Positions 24,546 through 32,641 are shown, counted from the stretch's first letter. The stretch: DNA of 62,950 nucleotides from Candidatus Bruticola papionis (GCA_002407045.1 DHKB01000047.1:1-62950), one strand, 5' to 3'. A program made the numbers and translations. Notes: generated from the letters alone by a model not told the origin.

Positions 24546-24576
24546 AAAGCCCCCGCCCAAGCGCGGAGGCTTTTTT
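24546..24576. terminator. Bidirectional terminator between converging genes
   Basis: AAAGCCCCCGC pairs with GCGGAGGCTTT with one mismatch, followed by TTTTTTA on the plus strand and by an A/T run on the minus strand. Confidence 0.85.
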
Positions 24577-24614
24577 ATTAAAAAAGACACTTCAAAACTA
24601 TTTAGCCAAAGGTA

Positions 24615-25649
24615 TTAGCCAAACGGAGCCAACGAAGTATTGTAATCGGGATATTTAGTGCGCAAATCTTCCAAAATATTTTGCATTATTTGAGGGGCTG
24701 GAGCTCTAAATTCCATTTTTTGCCCTGTGCGTGGGTGAGCAAAACTTAGATAGTAACAATGCAAAGCCTGGCCTTGCAATCCCCAGGGATTACTTTTAGG
24801 CTTGTATAGCAAATCACCAACCAAAGGATGGCCCAGCCAACTCATATGGACACGAATTTGATGAGTACGTCCAGTAAAAAGATGGATCGATAGATGTGCA
24901 TATTTATCGGCAAAGGCTTCGACAGTGCGATACTCAGTCTTGGAAGGACGACCATTAGCTCGCACAGCCATACATTGACGAGAAACAGGATGACGAGCAA
25001 TAGGTTGCTCTATTAAGCCACATTTCAACTTGGGGACTCCATAAACTAGCGCCTCATAATATTTAGTAACTAACCTATTGGCAAATTGAGTACTTAAGTT
25101 GAGATGGGCTGAATCATTTTTAGTAATGACAATTAAGCCAGAAGTATCTTTGTCCAAACGATGGACGATGCCAGGACGTTCCACACCACCAATACCAGAA
25201 AGATCGTGACAATGGGCCAACAATCCATTGACTAGCGTGCCGCTCCATACTCCAGCGCCGGGATGGACAATTTGACCGCGTCCCTTATTAAGTACCAGAA
25301 TATCACTATCTTCATAAATAATATCTAAAGGTACGCTGGGATCGGGCTCAGGTATAGCTGGTAAAAGTGGAGGCTGATTTACTTCCAACTTTTCACCACC
25401 TTTAAGCTTGCGAGAAGGAGATTTTTCGATTTGTCCCTCACATAAAATCAGTTGCTGCTTAATCCACTTTTGAACTTGGGCTCTGGATAAATCCATAAGC
25501 TCAGATAAAGCACTATCTAAACGCACACCTTTATATTTTGTATCTACCGTAAAAAAATGTATAGAGCCATTTTCTTCCGATTCACAAGCATCTTTTTCGC
25601 TTAAATTGTCATAATCGTCTAAGTATAAATTATCCATTACTAACGCCAT
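24615..25649 (-). CDS. rluD: Large-subunit-type pseudouridine synthase, RluA/RluD family
   Basis: This enzyme isomerises uridine to pseudouridine in rRNA. 344 residues. An acidic N-terminal extension of about 30 residues precedes an S4 RNA-binding domain (LDSALSELMDLSRAQVQKWI). The catalytic domain has RPGIVHRLDKDTSGLIVITK with the nucleophilic Asp, followed by GRTHQIRVHMSWLGHPLVGD. This is the RluD-type arrangement (S4 plus RluA domain), though the exact uridines modified are unknown. ATG at 25649 or at 25637 are both possible starts; the first overlaps the upstream mannosyltransferase gene by 10 bases. Confidence 0.92.
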   Translation of the reverse strand: MALVMDNLYLDDYDNLSEKDACESEENGSIHFFTVDTKYKGVRLDSALSELMDLSRAQVQKWIKQQLILCEGQIEKSPSRKLKGGEKLEVNQPPLLPAIPEPDPSVPLDIIYEDSDILVLNKGRGQIVHPGAGVWSGTLVNGLLAHCHDLSGIGGVERPGIVHRLDKDTSGLIVITKNDSAHLNLSTQFANRLVTKYYEALVYGVPKLKCGLIEQPIARHPVSRQCMAVRANGRPSKTEYRTVEAFADKYAHLSIHLFTGRTHQIRVHMSWLGHPLVGDLLYKPKSNPWGLQGQALHCYYLSFAHPRTGQKMEFRAPAPQIMQNILEDLRTKYPDYNTSLAPFG

Positions 25650-27082
25650 TGAGTAAATATTACTGGGAATAAAGTGGCAAATAGAGACCTTTGCATTGGC
25701 AAATAAGTCAAGAAGGGATAATAGCAAGCTAGAGCCGCTCCCAAGATAGCCAAATAGACACCAATAGCGACATTCCACCATCGGCCTTCTTTATGCCAAT
25801 CACAAATTACCCAAGCTATTACTATAGCTAGAAGCGGTATGCCCGGCAACATGTAATAGATAAAACCACCCGTAGTAGAAATAGCCCACAGCAACCAAGG
25901 GATGCACCAACTTAGGCCAATAAATAGCCAAATCCAACGACTTTCTTTTAGGCCAAAATAGATAAATTCCAAAACAAATGTAAAACCAGGCCACCAGAAA
26001 AAGATAGAGCCAAAGCAAACGATACCCAAAGCCAAATTGGCACCGCTATCAAATTTAAACCATACAGGACGGATAACTGTAGGCCAAGCCCAAAATTGCG
26101 AACAATAGTGATGAGTGAATTGCTTAGCGTTATAGCGAAATTTGACCATTACTGTATGGGCTTGGACTATATGGCTTACCGTTTTGTAGCTAAAGCCTTC
26201 GCGCATAAATTGAGGCAAATAGGAAAGGCAATAAATAGAGGCTATTGACACAGTGAAAAGCAAAGCCAAAATTAAGCCTTGCTTAAATAATTTTTTGCCA
26301 GAGCCTTTTAAGCGGCCTTTTAAGCCAGCAGCTAAAGCGACTTGGCTATGCTCTTCTGACGAATTGTCAGAGGGCGAAGTGTCGGAACTTACTTCTGCAT
26401 TTGCTTCAGCTTGCAAAGAAGCTTTAGTCATTAAATTAGGTAGCAAAAGCATAAGCCAAAAGGCAATAAAAGCTCCGAAAAGGCCATTCCATTTACAAGA
26501 AGTAGCTATACCGAAGGCTATTGAACAGAGAATAGCCCAACTCAAGGCTCGCGGCGATTGCAAAATTTTGGCTTCAATATACATCCAACTACACCAAACG
26601 CCAACCAGCATCCAGAAGGCTAAGACCATATCTAGCATACATATGCGAGCCAAAACTATACTCATAAAATCGATAGAGACTAAAAATGATGCTAAATTAG
26701 CCAGAGAAGCTGAACCTCTGCTCAAACGCCAGCCCAACAAGAAAGTCAGTAAGATGGTGCCTTCACCAAAAGCGAAAGAAGCTAAGCGCCACAGTGTATA
26801 TTCGCTAAAATGGAGACCGCAATCGTTAAGCCAACGGCCCCAAAGGATAAAATCGGCAATTTGTAATTTGCCCAAAGGCGGATGGACTGAATTTTCATCG
26901 ACAGTGCCGTTTATATAGCTTAGAGCGCCCGGCGCATAATAACATTCATCGAAATATTGCGCTTCGGGATAGCCTAAACGCCAACCACGCAAGACTCCGG
27001 CGAAGATTAAAATTAGAGCCAATACCAATAAGCTCTGCCAACTTATTTTAGGTAAGGGCAGCACGCCCCAAGAATTGCCCAA
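25640..27082 (-). CDS. PMT-family protein O-mannosyltransferase (GT39)
   Basis: A polytopic membrane enzyme of 480 residues, about 10-12 helices. The first external loop has the catalytic acidic pair in YFDECYYAPGALSY and the HPPLGK motif that follows in PMT proteins. The third block GEGTILLTFLLGWRLS matches the helix 2-3 region of PMT1. A C-terminal four-helix PMT domain includes WLFIGLSWCIPWLLWA and GFIYYMLPGIPLLAI. Known members transfer mannose from polyprenyl phosphate to Ser/Thr of exported proteins. Start is a TTG at 27082 with GAGG eight bases upstream; another TTG lies at 27088. Downstream gene is rluD, overlapping. tRNA-Arg diverges from it. Confidence 0.86.
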   Translation of the reverse strand: MGNSWGVLPLPKISWQSLLVLALILIFAGVLRGWRLGYPEAQYFDECYYAPGALSYINGTVDENSVHPPLGKLQIADFILWGRWLNDCGLHFSEYTLWRLASFAFGEGTILLTFLLGWRLSRGSASLANLASFLVSIDFMSIVLARICMLDMVLAFWMLVGVWCSWMYIEAKILQSPRALSWAILCSIAFGIATSCKWNGLFGAFIAFWLMLLLPNLMTKASLQAEANAEVSSDTSPSDNSSEEHSQVALAAGLKGRLKGSGKKLFKQGLILALLFTVSIASIYCLSYLPQFMREGFSYKTVSHIVQAHTVMVKFRYNAKQFTHHYCSQFWAWPTVIRPVWFKFDSGANLALGIVCFGSIFFWWPGFTFVLEFIYFGLKESRWIWLFIGLSWCIPWLLWAISTTGGFIYYMLPGIPLLAIVIAWVICDWHKEGRWWNVAIGVYLAILGAALACYYPFLTYLPMQRSLFATLFPVIFTQWR

Positions 27083-27216
27083 AATCAAAACCTCATCTCA
27101 ATTTTTAGTCAATTTGAACCAGAAAAATCCTGCTTTCTCAACTAATAAGTCTGTCCCTGGCTCAATTGATTAGAAGTTATATATAGTTTTAGCCACCTAA
27201 GCCAGACAGCCTTCCC

Positions 27217-27245
27217 TTGACTTTAGAAGCTATCAATAATAAAAT
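27217..27245 (+). promoter_or_regulatory. Sigma-70 promoter of tRNA-Arg
   Basis: TTGACT (27217-27222), a 17-base spacer and TAAAAT (27240-27245). It lies 14 bases before the tRNA 5' end. Confidence 0.82.
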
Positions 27246-27259
27246 GACATGAGTAATGT

Positions 27260-27335
27260 GTCTCCGTAGCTCAGGGGATAGAGCACTCGCCTCCTAAGCG
27301 AGGGGCCGTGCGTTCAAATCGCACCGGGGACGCCA
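27260..27335 (+). tRNA. tRNA-Arg (CCT)
   Basis: 76 bases including encoded CCA. The acceptor stem GTCTCCG/CGGGGAC (one wobble) is followed by discriminator G. The D-arm is AGCTCAGGGGATAGAGC. The anticodon stem CTCGC/GCGAG encloses CTCCTAA with anticodon CCT, reading AGG. The T-arm is GTGCGTTCAAATCGCAC. Confidence 0.97.
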
Positions 27336-27353
27336 ATTAAGGCAATGTTCTCT

Positions 27354-27393
27354 AAAAAAATAAACCGTTCCTTAGGGAGCGGTTTATTTTTTA
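27354..27393. terminator. Bidirectional terminator between tRNA-Arg and lgt
   Basis: AAAAATAAACCG pairs with CGGTTTATTTTT around TTCCTTAGGGAG. T-runs are present in both directions, so it can end tRNA-Arg and the converging lgt. Confidence 0.88.
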
Positions 27394-27407
27394 TCTTTCG
27401 TCTTTAT

Positions 27408-28247
27408 CTAACGCTGAGCTTTATTTTTACCTTCAGTGGCCGCAAGCGCCTTTTCGTCTTCGTCTTTTTGCTCAGCTTTGGTAGGAGGCACAGCCAAAGC
27501 GGCTTTGCCAAATACTCCACACGCACCCAATAAAGCTATCACAAACATAGCTAAACAGAACCACTGGGCTAAGGAGAAGCAGCCTAAGCTTTTGCCATCG
27601 CGGAAAAACTCGGTGCAAAAACGTATTAAAGCATAGCCACTCACGCCTACCCAGAAAGTTTGACCTTGGAATTTGGCTTTTTTCTCAAAAAACCATAAGC
27701 AAAAAGCCATCAGAAGTAAGTCAAGTACCAGTTCATAAATTTGCGAAGGATGGCGTGGCAAAGCTCCTAGTACGCTGTTGGCTGGATAATGGATAGCCCA
27801 AAACAATCCTTCGGAACACACTTTACCAGCACAACATCCCTGGGCTACACAACCTAGGCGCCCTAGAGCCATTCCCCAAAGCAAGGGCGCAGTATATATA
27901 TCTACACAAAACCACGGCGAAAGTTTATAGCGGCGACAAAGCAAAGCTAGCGCCAAATTGCCAAAAATAATGGCGCCAATGATAGTAATACCGCCAGTAC
28001 GGAAATTAAAAACGTTCCACCAATTATCAGCAAAAGTTTCGGGACGCTGAATAATGTAGCCCAGCCTGGCTCCTATAAGTCCAATTATTACTGCCCATAA
28101 ACCGATATCGGCAATGTCCAAAAAGTCCCAGCCACGTTTGGAGGCTAAGTAACCGGCAAAATAAAGGCCACTAGAAATAGCTACAGCCAAAATCATACCG
28201 TAAGTATAAATAGGAAAATTGCCTATTTGAAAAAGAATGGGATGCAC
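27408..28247 (-). CDS. lgt: Prolipoprotein diacylglyceryl transferase Lgt
   Basis: The inner-membrane enzyme that adds diacylglycerol to the lipobox Cys of prolipoproteins, the first step of lipoprotein maturation. 279 residues and seven helices. It begins MHPILFQIGNFPIYTYGMIL. ARLGYIIQRPE, NFRTGGITIIGAI and MALGRLGCVAQGCCAGK mark the Lgt active region; the latter is the Cys-rich variant of GRIGNFING. HPSQIYELVLDLLL is the C-terminal signature. GTG start with GGAGG upstream. lspA, the next enzyme of the pathway, lies just upstream on the same strand. The C-terminal 30 residues are a charged tail. Confidence 0.96.
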   Translation of the reverse strand: MHPILFQIGNFPIYTYGMILAVAISSGLYFAGYLASKRGWDFLDIADIGLWAVIIGLIGARLGYIIQRPETFADNWWNVFNFRTGGITIIGAIIFGNLALALLCRRYKLSPWFCVDIYTAPLLWGMALGRLGCVAQGCCAGKVCSEGLFWAIHYPANSVLGALPRHPSQIYELVLDLLLMAFCLWFFEKKAKFQGQTFWVGVSGYALIRFCTEFFRDGKSLGCFSLAQWFCLAMFVIALLGACGVFGKAALAVPPTKAEQKDEDEKALAATEGKNKAQR

Positions 28248-28286
28248 TTACAAACCTCCGAAGCTGGTGACAAAATTGCTTGAAGA

Positions 28287-28895
28287 CTAAATTTGAGAGG
28301 GGGGTAATTTACTTTCTATCGCTTCGGCAATTTCTTCTGAAGTGGCGGAATCTTTAACGCAAGTATCTCGCTCTTCTTCTACTTCTTCAGCTGATACTTG
28401 CTCTTCAACTTTATCAGATTGGGCAACTTCAGCTTCAACTTCAGCGGGAATGTTTTGTCCAAATCGGATTACTTCTATAAAGAGTAAGGCTACTCCAACG
28501 GTTAAAGCGATATCAGCTACATTAAATACCGGCCACCAGCGCAAATCCAAGAAATCGACCACATATCCAAAACGAATGCGATCGATAAGATTGCCTATAG
28601 CACCACCAAAAATAAGTGAGGCAGACACAAAACTAAGTTTACCAAGTTCTTTTATATCTTCAAAAAAGTAAAGTACACAAGTAACGGCGACAAATGCAGC
28701 AATTATAAAGAACAACTTTTGATGTTGAAAAATTCCGAAAGCGCCGCCAAAATTTTGTACATAAGTTAATTGAATAAATTTTACCGGCAGTTCAATAGTT
28801 TCATGAAGAGCCATACGAGTATAGACTAGATACTTAGTGTAAAAATCAGCCGCTATTACCAATATGGCTATGATAAACAAGTTGATTCTGGTCAA
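28287..28895 (-). CDS. lspA: Lipoprotein signal peptidase LspA with acidic C-terminal extension
   Basis: The inner-membrane aspartyl protease that removes signal peptides from diacylated prolipoproteins. Core motifs are conserved: YVQNFGGAFGIF (family N.GAAFG), GGAIGNLIDRIRFGYVVDFLD with the first catalytic Asp, and FNVADIALTVG with the second. Four helices. A tail of about 55 residues rich in Glu (EEQVSAEEVEEERDT) follows, absent from typical 160-170 residue LspA. I place the start at the TTG 28895 (LTRINLF), because an upstream TTG at 28943 lies inside an intrinsic terminator hairpin; AGGAAGG sits 11 bases before 28895. It precedes lgt. Confidence 0.93.
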   Translation of the reverse strand: MTRINLFIIAILVIAADFYTKYLVYTRMALHETIELPVKFIQLTYVQNFGGAFGIFQHQKLFFIIAAFVAVTCVLYFFEDIKELGKLSFVSASLIFGGAIGNLIDRIRFGYVVDFLDLRWWPVFNVADIALTVGVALLFIEVIRFGQNIPAEVEAEVAQSDKVEEQVSAEEVEEERDTCVKDSATSEEIAEAIESKLPPSQI

Positions 28896-28914
28896 AAAAG
28901 CGCACGCCCTTCCT

Positions 28915-28953
28915 AAAAAAAATCGGCCCTCCCCTTTTGGCAAAAAAGGCCGA
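28915..28953 (-). terminator. Intrinsic terminator of the rplU-prp operon, immediately before lspA
   Basis: On the minus strand TCGGCC (28953-28948) pairs with GGCCGA (28928-28923), followed by eight T at 28922-28915. The inner part can pair further (CCTTTT/AAAAGG). Confidence 0.82.
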
Positions 28954-29097
28954 AAAAGAACAAGAACCTGACCACAGCCAACACTGGGTCAAATTCTTGA
29001 GGCTGACATTTACCTAAACTCATTTACTATGTGGGAGATACCCTTTTGGGGTTACGGCACTATGCCACCACACATTTTCTTTCCCCCCGACAACTTT

Positions 29098-29343
29098 CTA
29101 ATTATGAGGAGGTATAAGTGGTTTTACTTGCTCGGAAACGAAGCCAAGTACACCGTCACGCAAGCGGGCCTTATCTTCACTGCCCAAGGAAGAGTAAATA
29201 TAATACCCAGACAAAGCCACAGCAGCACCCAAACAAGCTACACCTATAAGCTTAGCGGGAGTAAAAGGAGTATCCTCACCAGGACGACGCTCATCTCCAA
29301 AATCGAGATCGTCTAAGCTCATTCTTTCTATGAATTCAGTCAT
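29098..29343 (-). CDS. Small single-helix membrane protein
   Basis: An 81-residue protein with a strong ribosome site (GGAGGAG) five bases before its ATG, which supports it as a real gene. The N-terminal 25 residues are acidic (MSLDDLDFGDERRPGED). One membrane helix follows (LIGVACLGAAVALSGYYIYS), then a short amphipathic tail (DKARLRDGVLGFVSEQVKP). No family recognised. It occupies the place downstream of prp where rpmA (L27) is normally found, but bears no resemblance to L27. Probably co-transcribed with rplU and prp. Confidence 0.65.
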   Translation of the reverse strand: MTEFIERMSLDDLDFGDERRPGEDTPFTPAKLIGVACLGAAVALSGYYIYSSLGSEDKARLRDGVLGFVSEQVKPLIPPHN

Positions 29344-29513
29344 GTCTCTCCTCCTTCTGTCCGTTGAAGTTTGAAAACTAAGCGAACCAAGCTCTTAGGC
29401 CACTTCACTGACCAATAAGCAATTCCTTTAAGAGCAGCTCCCCACTTGATCACACACAAGGCGAAACGTCCACTCAGATTGCACACTTAAGGCAACGCAT
29501 CCTAAGGAGTAGA

Positions 29514-29945
29514 CTACTCTAAGTTTTTGACTTCTGACATATATTGGTCGCTAAGTTCATTTTCTGCTTCAGCTTCAGCCATAAACTCTTCAGCCGTAGG
29601 GAAAGATTCTTCCTGAGCAAATGTTTGCACAGATAAAAAGCCTTCGTTGTAGTGGGCCAGCTCCCGCAAAGCTTCCACAGTAGTACACAAAAGCACTTGA
29701 GCCTTTTCTTCAACTTCCGAGCTCATAGACTCGAGCCTGATATAGAAGAGGCCGCGACTTTCCCGCAGAAAAACAGAAGCCCTAACCACTCGCTCAAGGC
29801 CAATGGCTAGGGCACCGCATAAAGCAGAAACACCCGCGCACAAAAGATCTTCGCCTCCGTCTTCTACGGTAAGTCCTGCATGTCCAAGACAAGCGAAAAT
29901 TTTCATCCGACCGCAGGCATCAGTCTGCGTACTAACCCGGATCAA
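29514..29945 (-). CDS. prp: Ribosomal-processing cysteine protease Prp
   Basis: Prp (YsxB) removes an N-terminal extension from ribosomal protein L27 in Firmicutes and relatives. The 143 residues start MIRVSTQTDACGRMKIFACLGHAG with the catalytic His at 22. The Cys is at 36 in EDLLCAGVSALCGAL. This matches the family pattern GHAG...D(I/L)(V/L)CAxVSAL, with two extra residues between His and Cys compared with the Staphylococcus enzyme. The C-terminus (AEEFMAEAEAENELS) is an acidic extension. Start is TTG, six bases after the rplU stop. Directly downstream of rplU as in Firmicutes, but rpmA is missing from the locus. Confidence 0.88.
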   Translation of the reverse strand: MIRVSTQTDACGRMKIFACLGHAGLTVEDGGEDLLCAGVSALCGALAIGLERVVRASVFLRESRGLFYIRLESMSSEVEEKAQVLLCTTVEALRELAHYNEGFLSVQTFAQEESFPTAEEFMAEAEAENELSDQYMSEVKNLE

Positions 29946-29951
29946 TAGAGG

Positions 29952-30266
29952 TTAGTTCCTAATCTCACCAATATGCAAAGTGGTGTAATAATGGCGGGAT
30001 CCGGTCTTCACACGACGGCGCTTACGTTTGGCATACTTGAAGACCAATACTTTGCGCTCTCTGTGCTGCTCAACGATACGAGCGGACACAACGGCACCGG
30101 CAACAGTAGGATTACCGGCAGTTAAATTATGATTGTCGTCAACTACGACAAGGACGTGATCCAAAGTGACTTCGGAACCAAGCTCGCCCTCTAAGCGATC
30201 TACACGAACTTTCTGTCCAGGAGCAACACGGTACTGTTTGCCCCCTGTTTCTACCACGGCGTACAC
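29952..30266 (-). CDS. rplU: 50S ribosomal protein L21
   Basis: An assembly and structural protein of the 50S subunit, 104 residues, a normal length. It begins MYAVVETGGKQYRVAPGQKVRVDRLEGE. KVLVFKYAKRKRRRVKTGSR and HYYTTLHIGEI are the conserved C-terminal rRNA-binding part. First gene of rplU-prp-small membrane protein. AGGAGGT-type site before the ATG and a clear promoter near 30342-30371. Confidence 0.97.
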   Translation of the reverse strand: MYAVVETGGKQYRVAPGQKVRVDRLEGELGSEVTLDHVLVVVDDNHNLTAGNPTVAGAVVSARIVEQHRERKVLVFKYAKRKRRRVKTGSRHYYTTLHIGEIRN

Positions 30267-30341
30267 TGAAGTAACCTCCTAAATTTTAACCCAGCGCTAA
30301 AGGCACTAGGCAACCCGCAGATCCAGGTTAAGTGAGAGGAG

Positions 30342-30371
30342 AGTCTATCACAGAACCAAACAAGCTGTCAA
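30342..30371 (-). promoter_or_regulatory. Sigma-70 promoter of rplU
   Basis: On the minus strand TTGACA (30371-30366), an 18-base spacer and TAGACT (30347-30342). It gives a leader of about 70 bases before rplU. Confidence 0.72.
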
Positions 30372-30434
30372 ATTCGACGCTCCACCTTTTCGAGAGGCTC
30401 AAGACTGGGAAGCGAGCCATACTGCGAAAGAGCA

Positions 30435-30603
30435 GAAAAACAAAGTCGGAATCATTCCGGCTTGCCTCTATCAAACTGCAGGCAAGTGAAAAAATATTTT
30501 CTTTTTACCAAGGCGCACCACCGGCGCTCCCTTTCAGAAGAGGGAACACTATCGCTGGCTAAGGAGTGCCGGAACCTTAACAAAGACTAAAAAGGGCACT
30601 ATG
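30435..30603 (-). ncRNA. Candidate small RNA upstream of rplU
   Basis: The gap 30267-30748 has no credible gene. On the minus strand TTGTAA-17-TATCCT (about 30638-30610) could be a promoter. The transcript would hold TCCCT/AGGGA, GCGC/GCGC and CTTGCCT/AGGCAAG hairpins, then GCCGGAATGATTCCGAC (30461-30445) followed by TTTGTTTTTCT: an intrinsic terminator ahead of the rplU promoter. No known RNA family is recognised, and the element could also be a leftover of an upstream transcript. Confidence 0.35.
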
Positions 30604-30748
30604 CCGTCTGATAGGATACAACAAACGCAACGATTTTACAAGAGATCAGGCCAAACAATTCTACTGGCGAAAAATATCCAAGCAGGGATTTTTTTTCAAT
30701 TGGGTAGAAAGCTTCGGAGTTAATTTCAATACAAAAACTTAAAGTGCC

Positions 30749-31909
30749 ATGAATAGATGTAAATTGCTCTTTTTCTGTTGTATTTTGACTTCTTGCCTGG
30801 CTAGCTTTGCTTGCCGAGCCTATGCTGACTTCCCTTTTTCTGTTGACCCGCACCCAGCTTCCGCTCCGCAAGCGGCAGAAACTTTAGCTGCCTCTTTCAG
30901 CCCAGTTACTCCCGAACGAGTAAACAAAGTGCAAGAATTGCTCCAAGCTCAGGTGAAAGCTTATCCCGACTTAGATATTGGCTATTCGATTATCCATATT
31001 CCCACTTCAGCCAAACTTTCCAACCAAGGGACAAAACAATATCCGCTGGCCAGCGTTTTTAAAGTGCCAGTTTTAATCGAAACTTGTTTGCAATTGCAAG
31101 ATAATGTGCTTCCTTTCAATGTCGACAAGCAGCTTACTATAAAGAAAGAAGACTTTTGTATAGGTAGCGGCGAGCTTATAGATGCTCCCGTTAATAGTAA
31201 GATTACTCTGGATAAAGCGCTCACTTTGATGATCACTATTTCTGACAATACGGCTACAGATATGATCGTCCATTTAATAGGCGCAGGCAATATCCATCGT
31301 TTAATGCGCGATTTAAATCTCAATGACAACTACATTTTTATGAGCAATCGTCAAGCCTGGTTAATCTGCTTAGGCAAAGGCAGTTTAACAAAAAGTGATA
31401 ATCCAGACGAAATTGCTCGCACTTGGAAGCAACTTACTCCCAGGCAACGTTTAGCTTTGGCCAAAGAAGTTGAGGAAGATAACAAAAATTTAAGTAAAAG
31501 CCAATTCCAAGCTTTAGAAGATCGCTCCGGGGCCAGATATACTTTTACTCAGCAAAGACACGTAGCAGAAACGGTGGACAACCAGAGCTCGCCAGATGAT
31601 TTTTCCATGCTATTGGCCAAATTGTGGCGTCAGGAGATTTTAGCTCCTGATTGGACAGATTATGCGCTTTCAATTTTAGCCGCTCAGGAATACAATTCGC
31701 GTATTCCCCGCTATTTACCTAAAGGTACCAAAACTTATCACAAAACTGGCACCATCAGCGGAGTAGTCAACGACAGTGGCATTATTATCAGCAAGCGCGG
31801 CAATCCTTTGGCTATTACCGTTTTTGTTAAGAATGTGGGTTGCGGCCAAAACAATAGGGCTGCTCAAGCTATAGGCCACCTTAGCAAAATTGCTTGGGAT
31901 AATCTTTAA
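30749..31909 (+). CDS. Secreted serine hydrolase of the class A beta-lactamase fold
   Basis: An exported penicillin-interacting enzyme of 386 residues. The signal peptide (LLFFCCILTSCLASFACRAYA) ends near residue 27. LASVFKVPVL carries the nucleophile Ser102 and Lys105 (SxxK). SDN is at 165-167 in TISDNTATDMI, and KTG at 332-334 in HKTGTISG. Between SDN and KTG lies a longer insert (residues 185-270) and no ExxLN omega-loop motif; the Glu that deacylates true class A beta-lactamases is not seen. It may be a DD-peptidase-like or wall-sensing protein rather than a resistance enzyme. ATG start with no clear ribosome site. A strong terminator follows. Confidence 0.85.
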   Translation: MNRCKLLFFCCILTSCLASFACRAYADFPFSVDPHPASAPQAAETLAASFSPVTPERVNKVQELLQAQVKAYPDLDIGYSIIHIPTSAKLSNQGTKQYPLASVFKVPVLIETCLQLQDNVLPFNVDKQLTIKKEDFCIGSGELIDAPVNSKITLDKALTLMITISDNTATDMIVHLIGAGNIHRLMRDLNLNDNYIFMSNRQAWLICLGKGSLTKSDNPDEIARTWKQLTPRQRLALAKEVEEDNKNLSKSQFQALEDRSGARYTFTQQRHVAETVDNQSSPDDFSMLLAKLWRQEILAPDWTDYALSILAAQEYNSRIPRYLPKGTKTYHKTGTISGVVNDSGIIISKRGNPLAITVFVKNVGCGQNNRAAQAIGHLSKIAWDNL

Positions 31910-32004
31910 TACACTGAAGCTTGCCATGAGCCAGGACTTTTACTCTACCAAAAGGAAAATTTCCCGGCGTCATATCGTAAGCAAAAATACATGATTCATA
32001 TTAA

Positions 32005-32038
32005 AAAGCCGCTCCTTATTGGTTAGCAGCGGCTTTAT
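32005..32038 (+). terminator. Terminator after the serine hydrolase gene
   Basis: AAAGCCGCT (32005-32013) pairs with AGCGGCTTT (32028-32036). A short T-poor tail follows, but the flanking A and T runs support termination. Confidence 0.75.
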
Positions 32039-32062
32039 ACAGCAAGAGGAAACAAAAATTCA

Positions 32063-32641
32063 ATGAGTGCAAATTGGAATAAACTTATAAAAACTTCCTT
32101 GCAAGAATCTATCGACGCCAAACTCAGGCTGATTGAAAATACAGAAGCGATAAATCAAGCTGGCCTGATGTTGGTAAAATGTTTGCGCGAAGGTCATTGC
32201 GTATTTTTAGCTGGTAACGGCGGCAGTGCTGCCGATGCTCAGCATATCGCTACTGAATTGGTGGGACGTTTCGAGCACGACAATCAGCTGCCAGCTATAG
32301 CTTTGACAACTGACACTTCATGCCTGACGGCTTTAGCTAATGATTTTGGCTATGACACAGTTTTTTCACGCCAAGTTAATGCTTTAATGCGTCCAGGAGA
32401 TGTATTGATTGCTATTTCAACTTCAGGAAATTCTAAATGCATCAATTTAGCCGCCGAGTGTGCCAAGCAAAAGGGCGGCTTAGTTATAGGACTGACAGGC
32501 AAAGACGGTGGCGCCTTAAAAGATATTAGCGATGTAGCTATAGTTGTGCCTGCCCAGCGCACATGTCGCATCCAGGAAAGCCACATTACCATAGGTCACA
32601 TTCTCTGCGAAATTATTGAAGCCGACCTTTACAAAGATTAA
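32063..32641 (+). CDS. gmhA: Sedoheptulose-7-phosphate isomerase GmhA
   Basis: GmhA converts sedoheptulose 7-phosphate to heptose 7-phosphate, the first step of the ADP-heptose pathway for LPS inner core. 192 residues, exactly the family size. SIS-domain motifs: FLAGNGGSAADAQHIATELV, AIALTTDTSCLTALANDFGY, ISTSGNSKCI and the C-terminal ESHITIGHILCEIIE. The Glu and His of the active site are conserved. AGAGGA lies upstream. The rest of the heptose pathway (hldE, gmhB) is not in the window. Its presence is the best single argument for an outer membrane, though glycoprotein heptose is a known alternative use. Confidence 0.93.
   Translation: MSANWNKLIKTSLQESIDAKLRLIENTEAINQAGLMLVKCLREGHCVFLAGNGGSAADAQHIATELVGRFEHDNQLPAIALTTDTSCLTALANDFGYDTVFSRQVNALMRPGDVLIAISTSGNSKCINLAAECAKQKGGLVIGLTGKDGGALKDISDVAIVVPAQRTCRIQESHITIGHILCEIIEADLYKD

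Noticed and set aside
26253..26918. 221-codon plus-strand frame opposite the mannosyltransferase
   Set aside because: Lys/Ala-rich reverse-strand shadow of membrane codons, with no ribosome site.
28896..28943. LspA start at TTG 28943
   Set aside because: That codon lies in the loop of an intrinsic terminator and lacks a ribosome site. A later TTG fits better.
30599..30871. 90-codon minus-strand frame over the serine hydrolase start
   Set aside because: It overlaps the signal peptide region of a convincing gene, shows no similarity and has no start signals.
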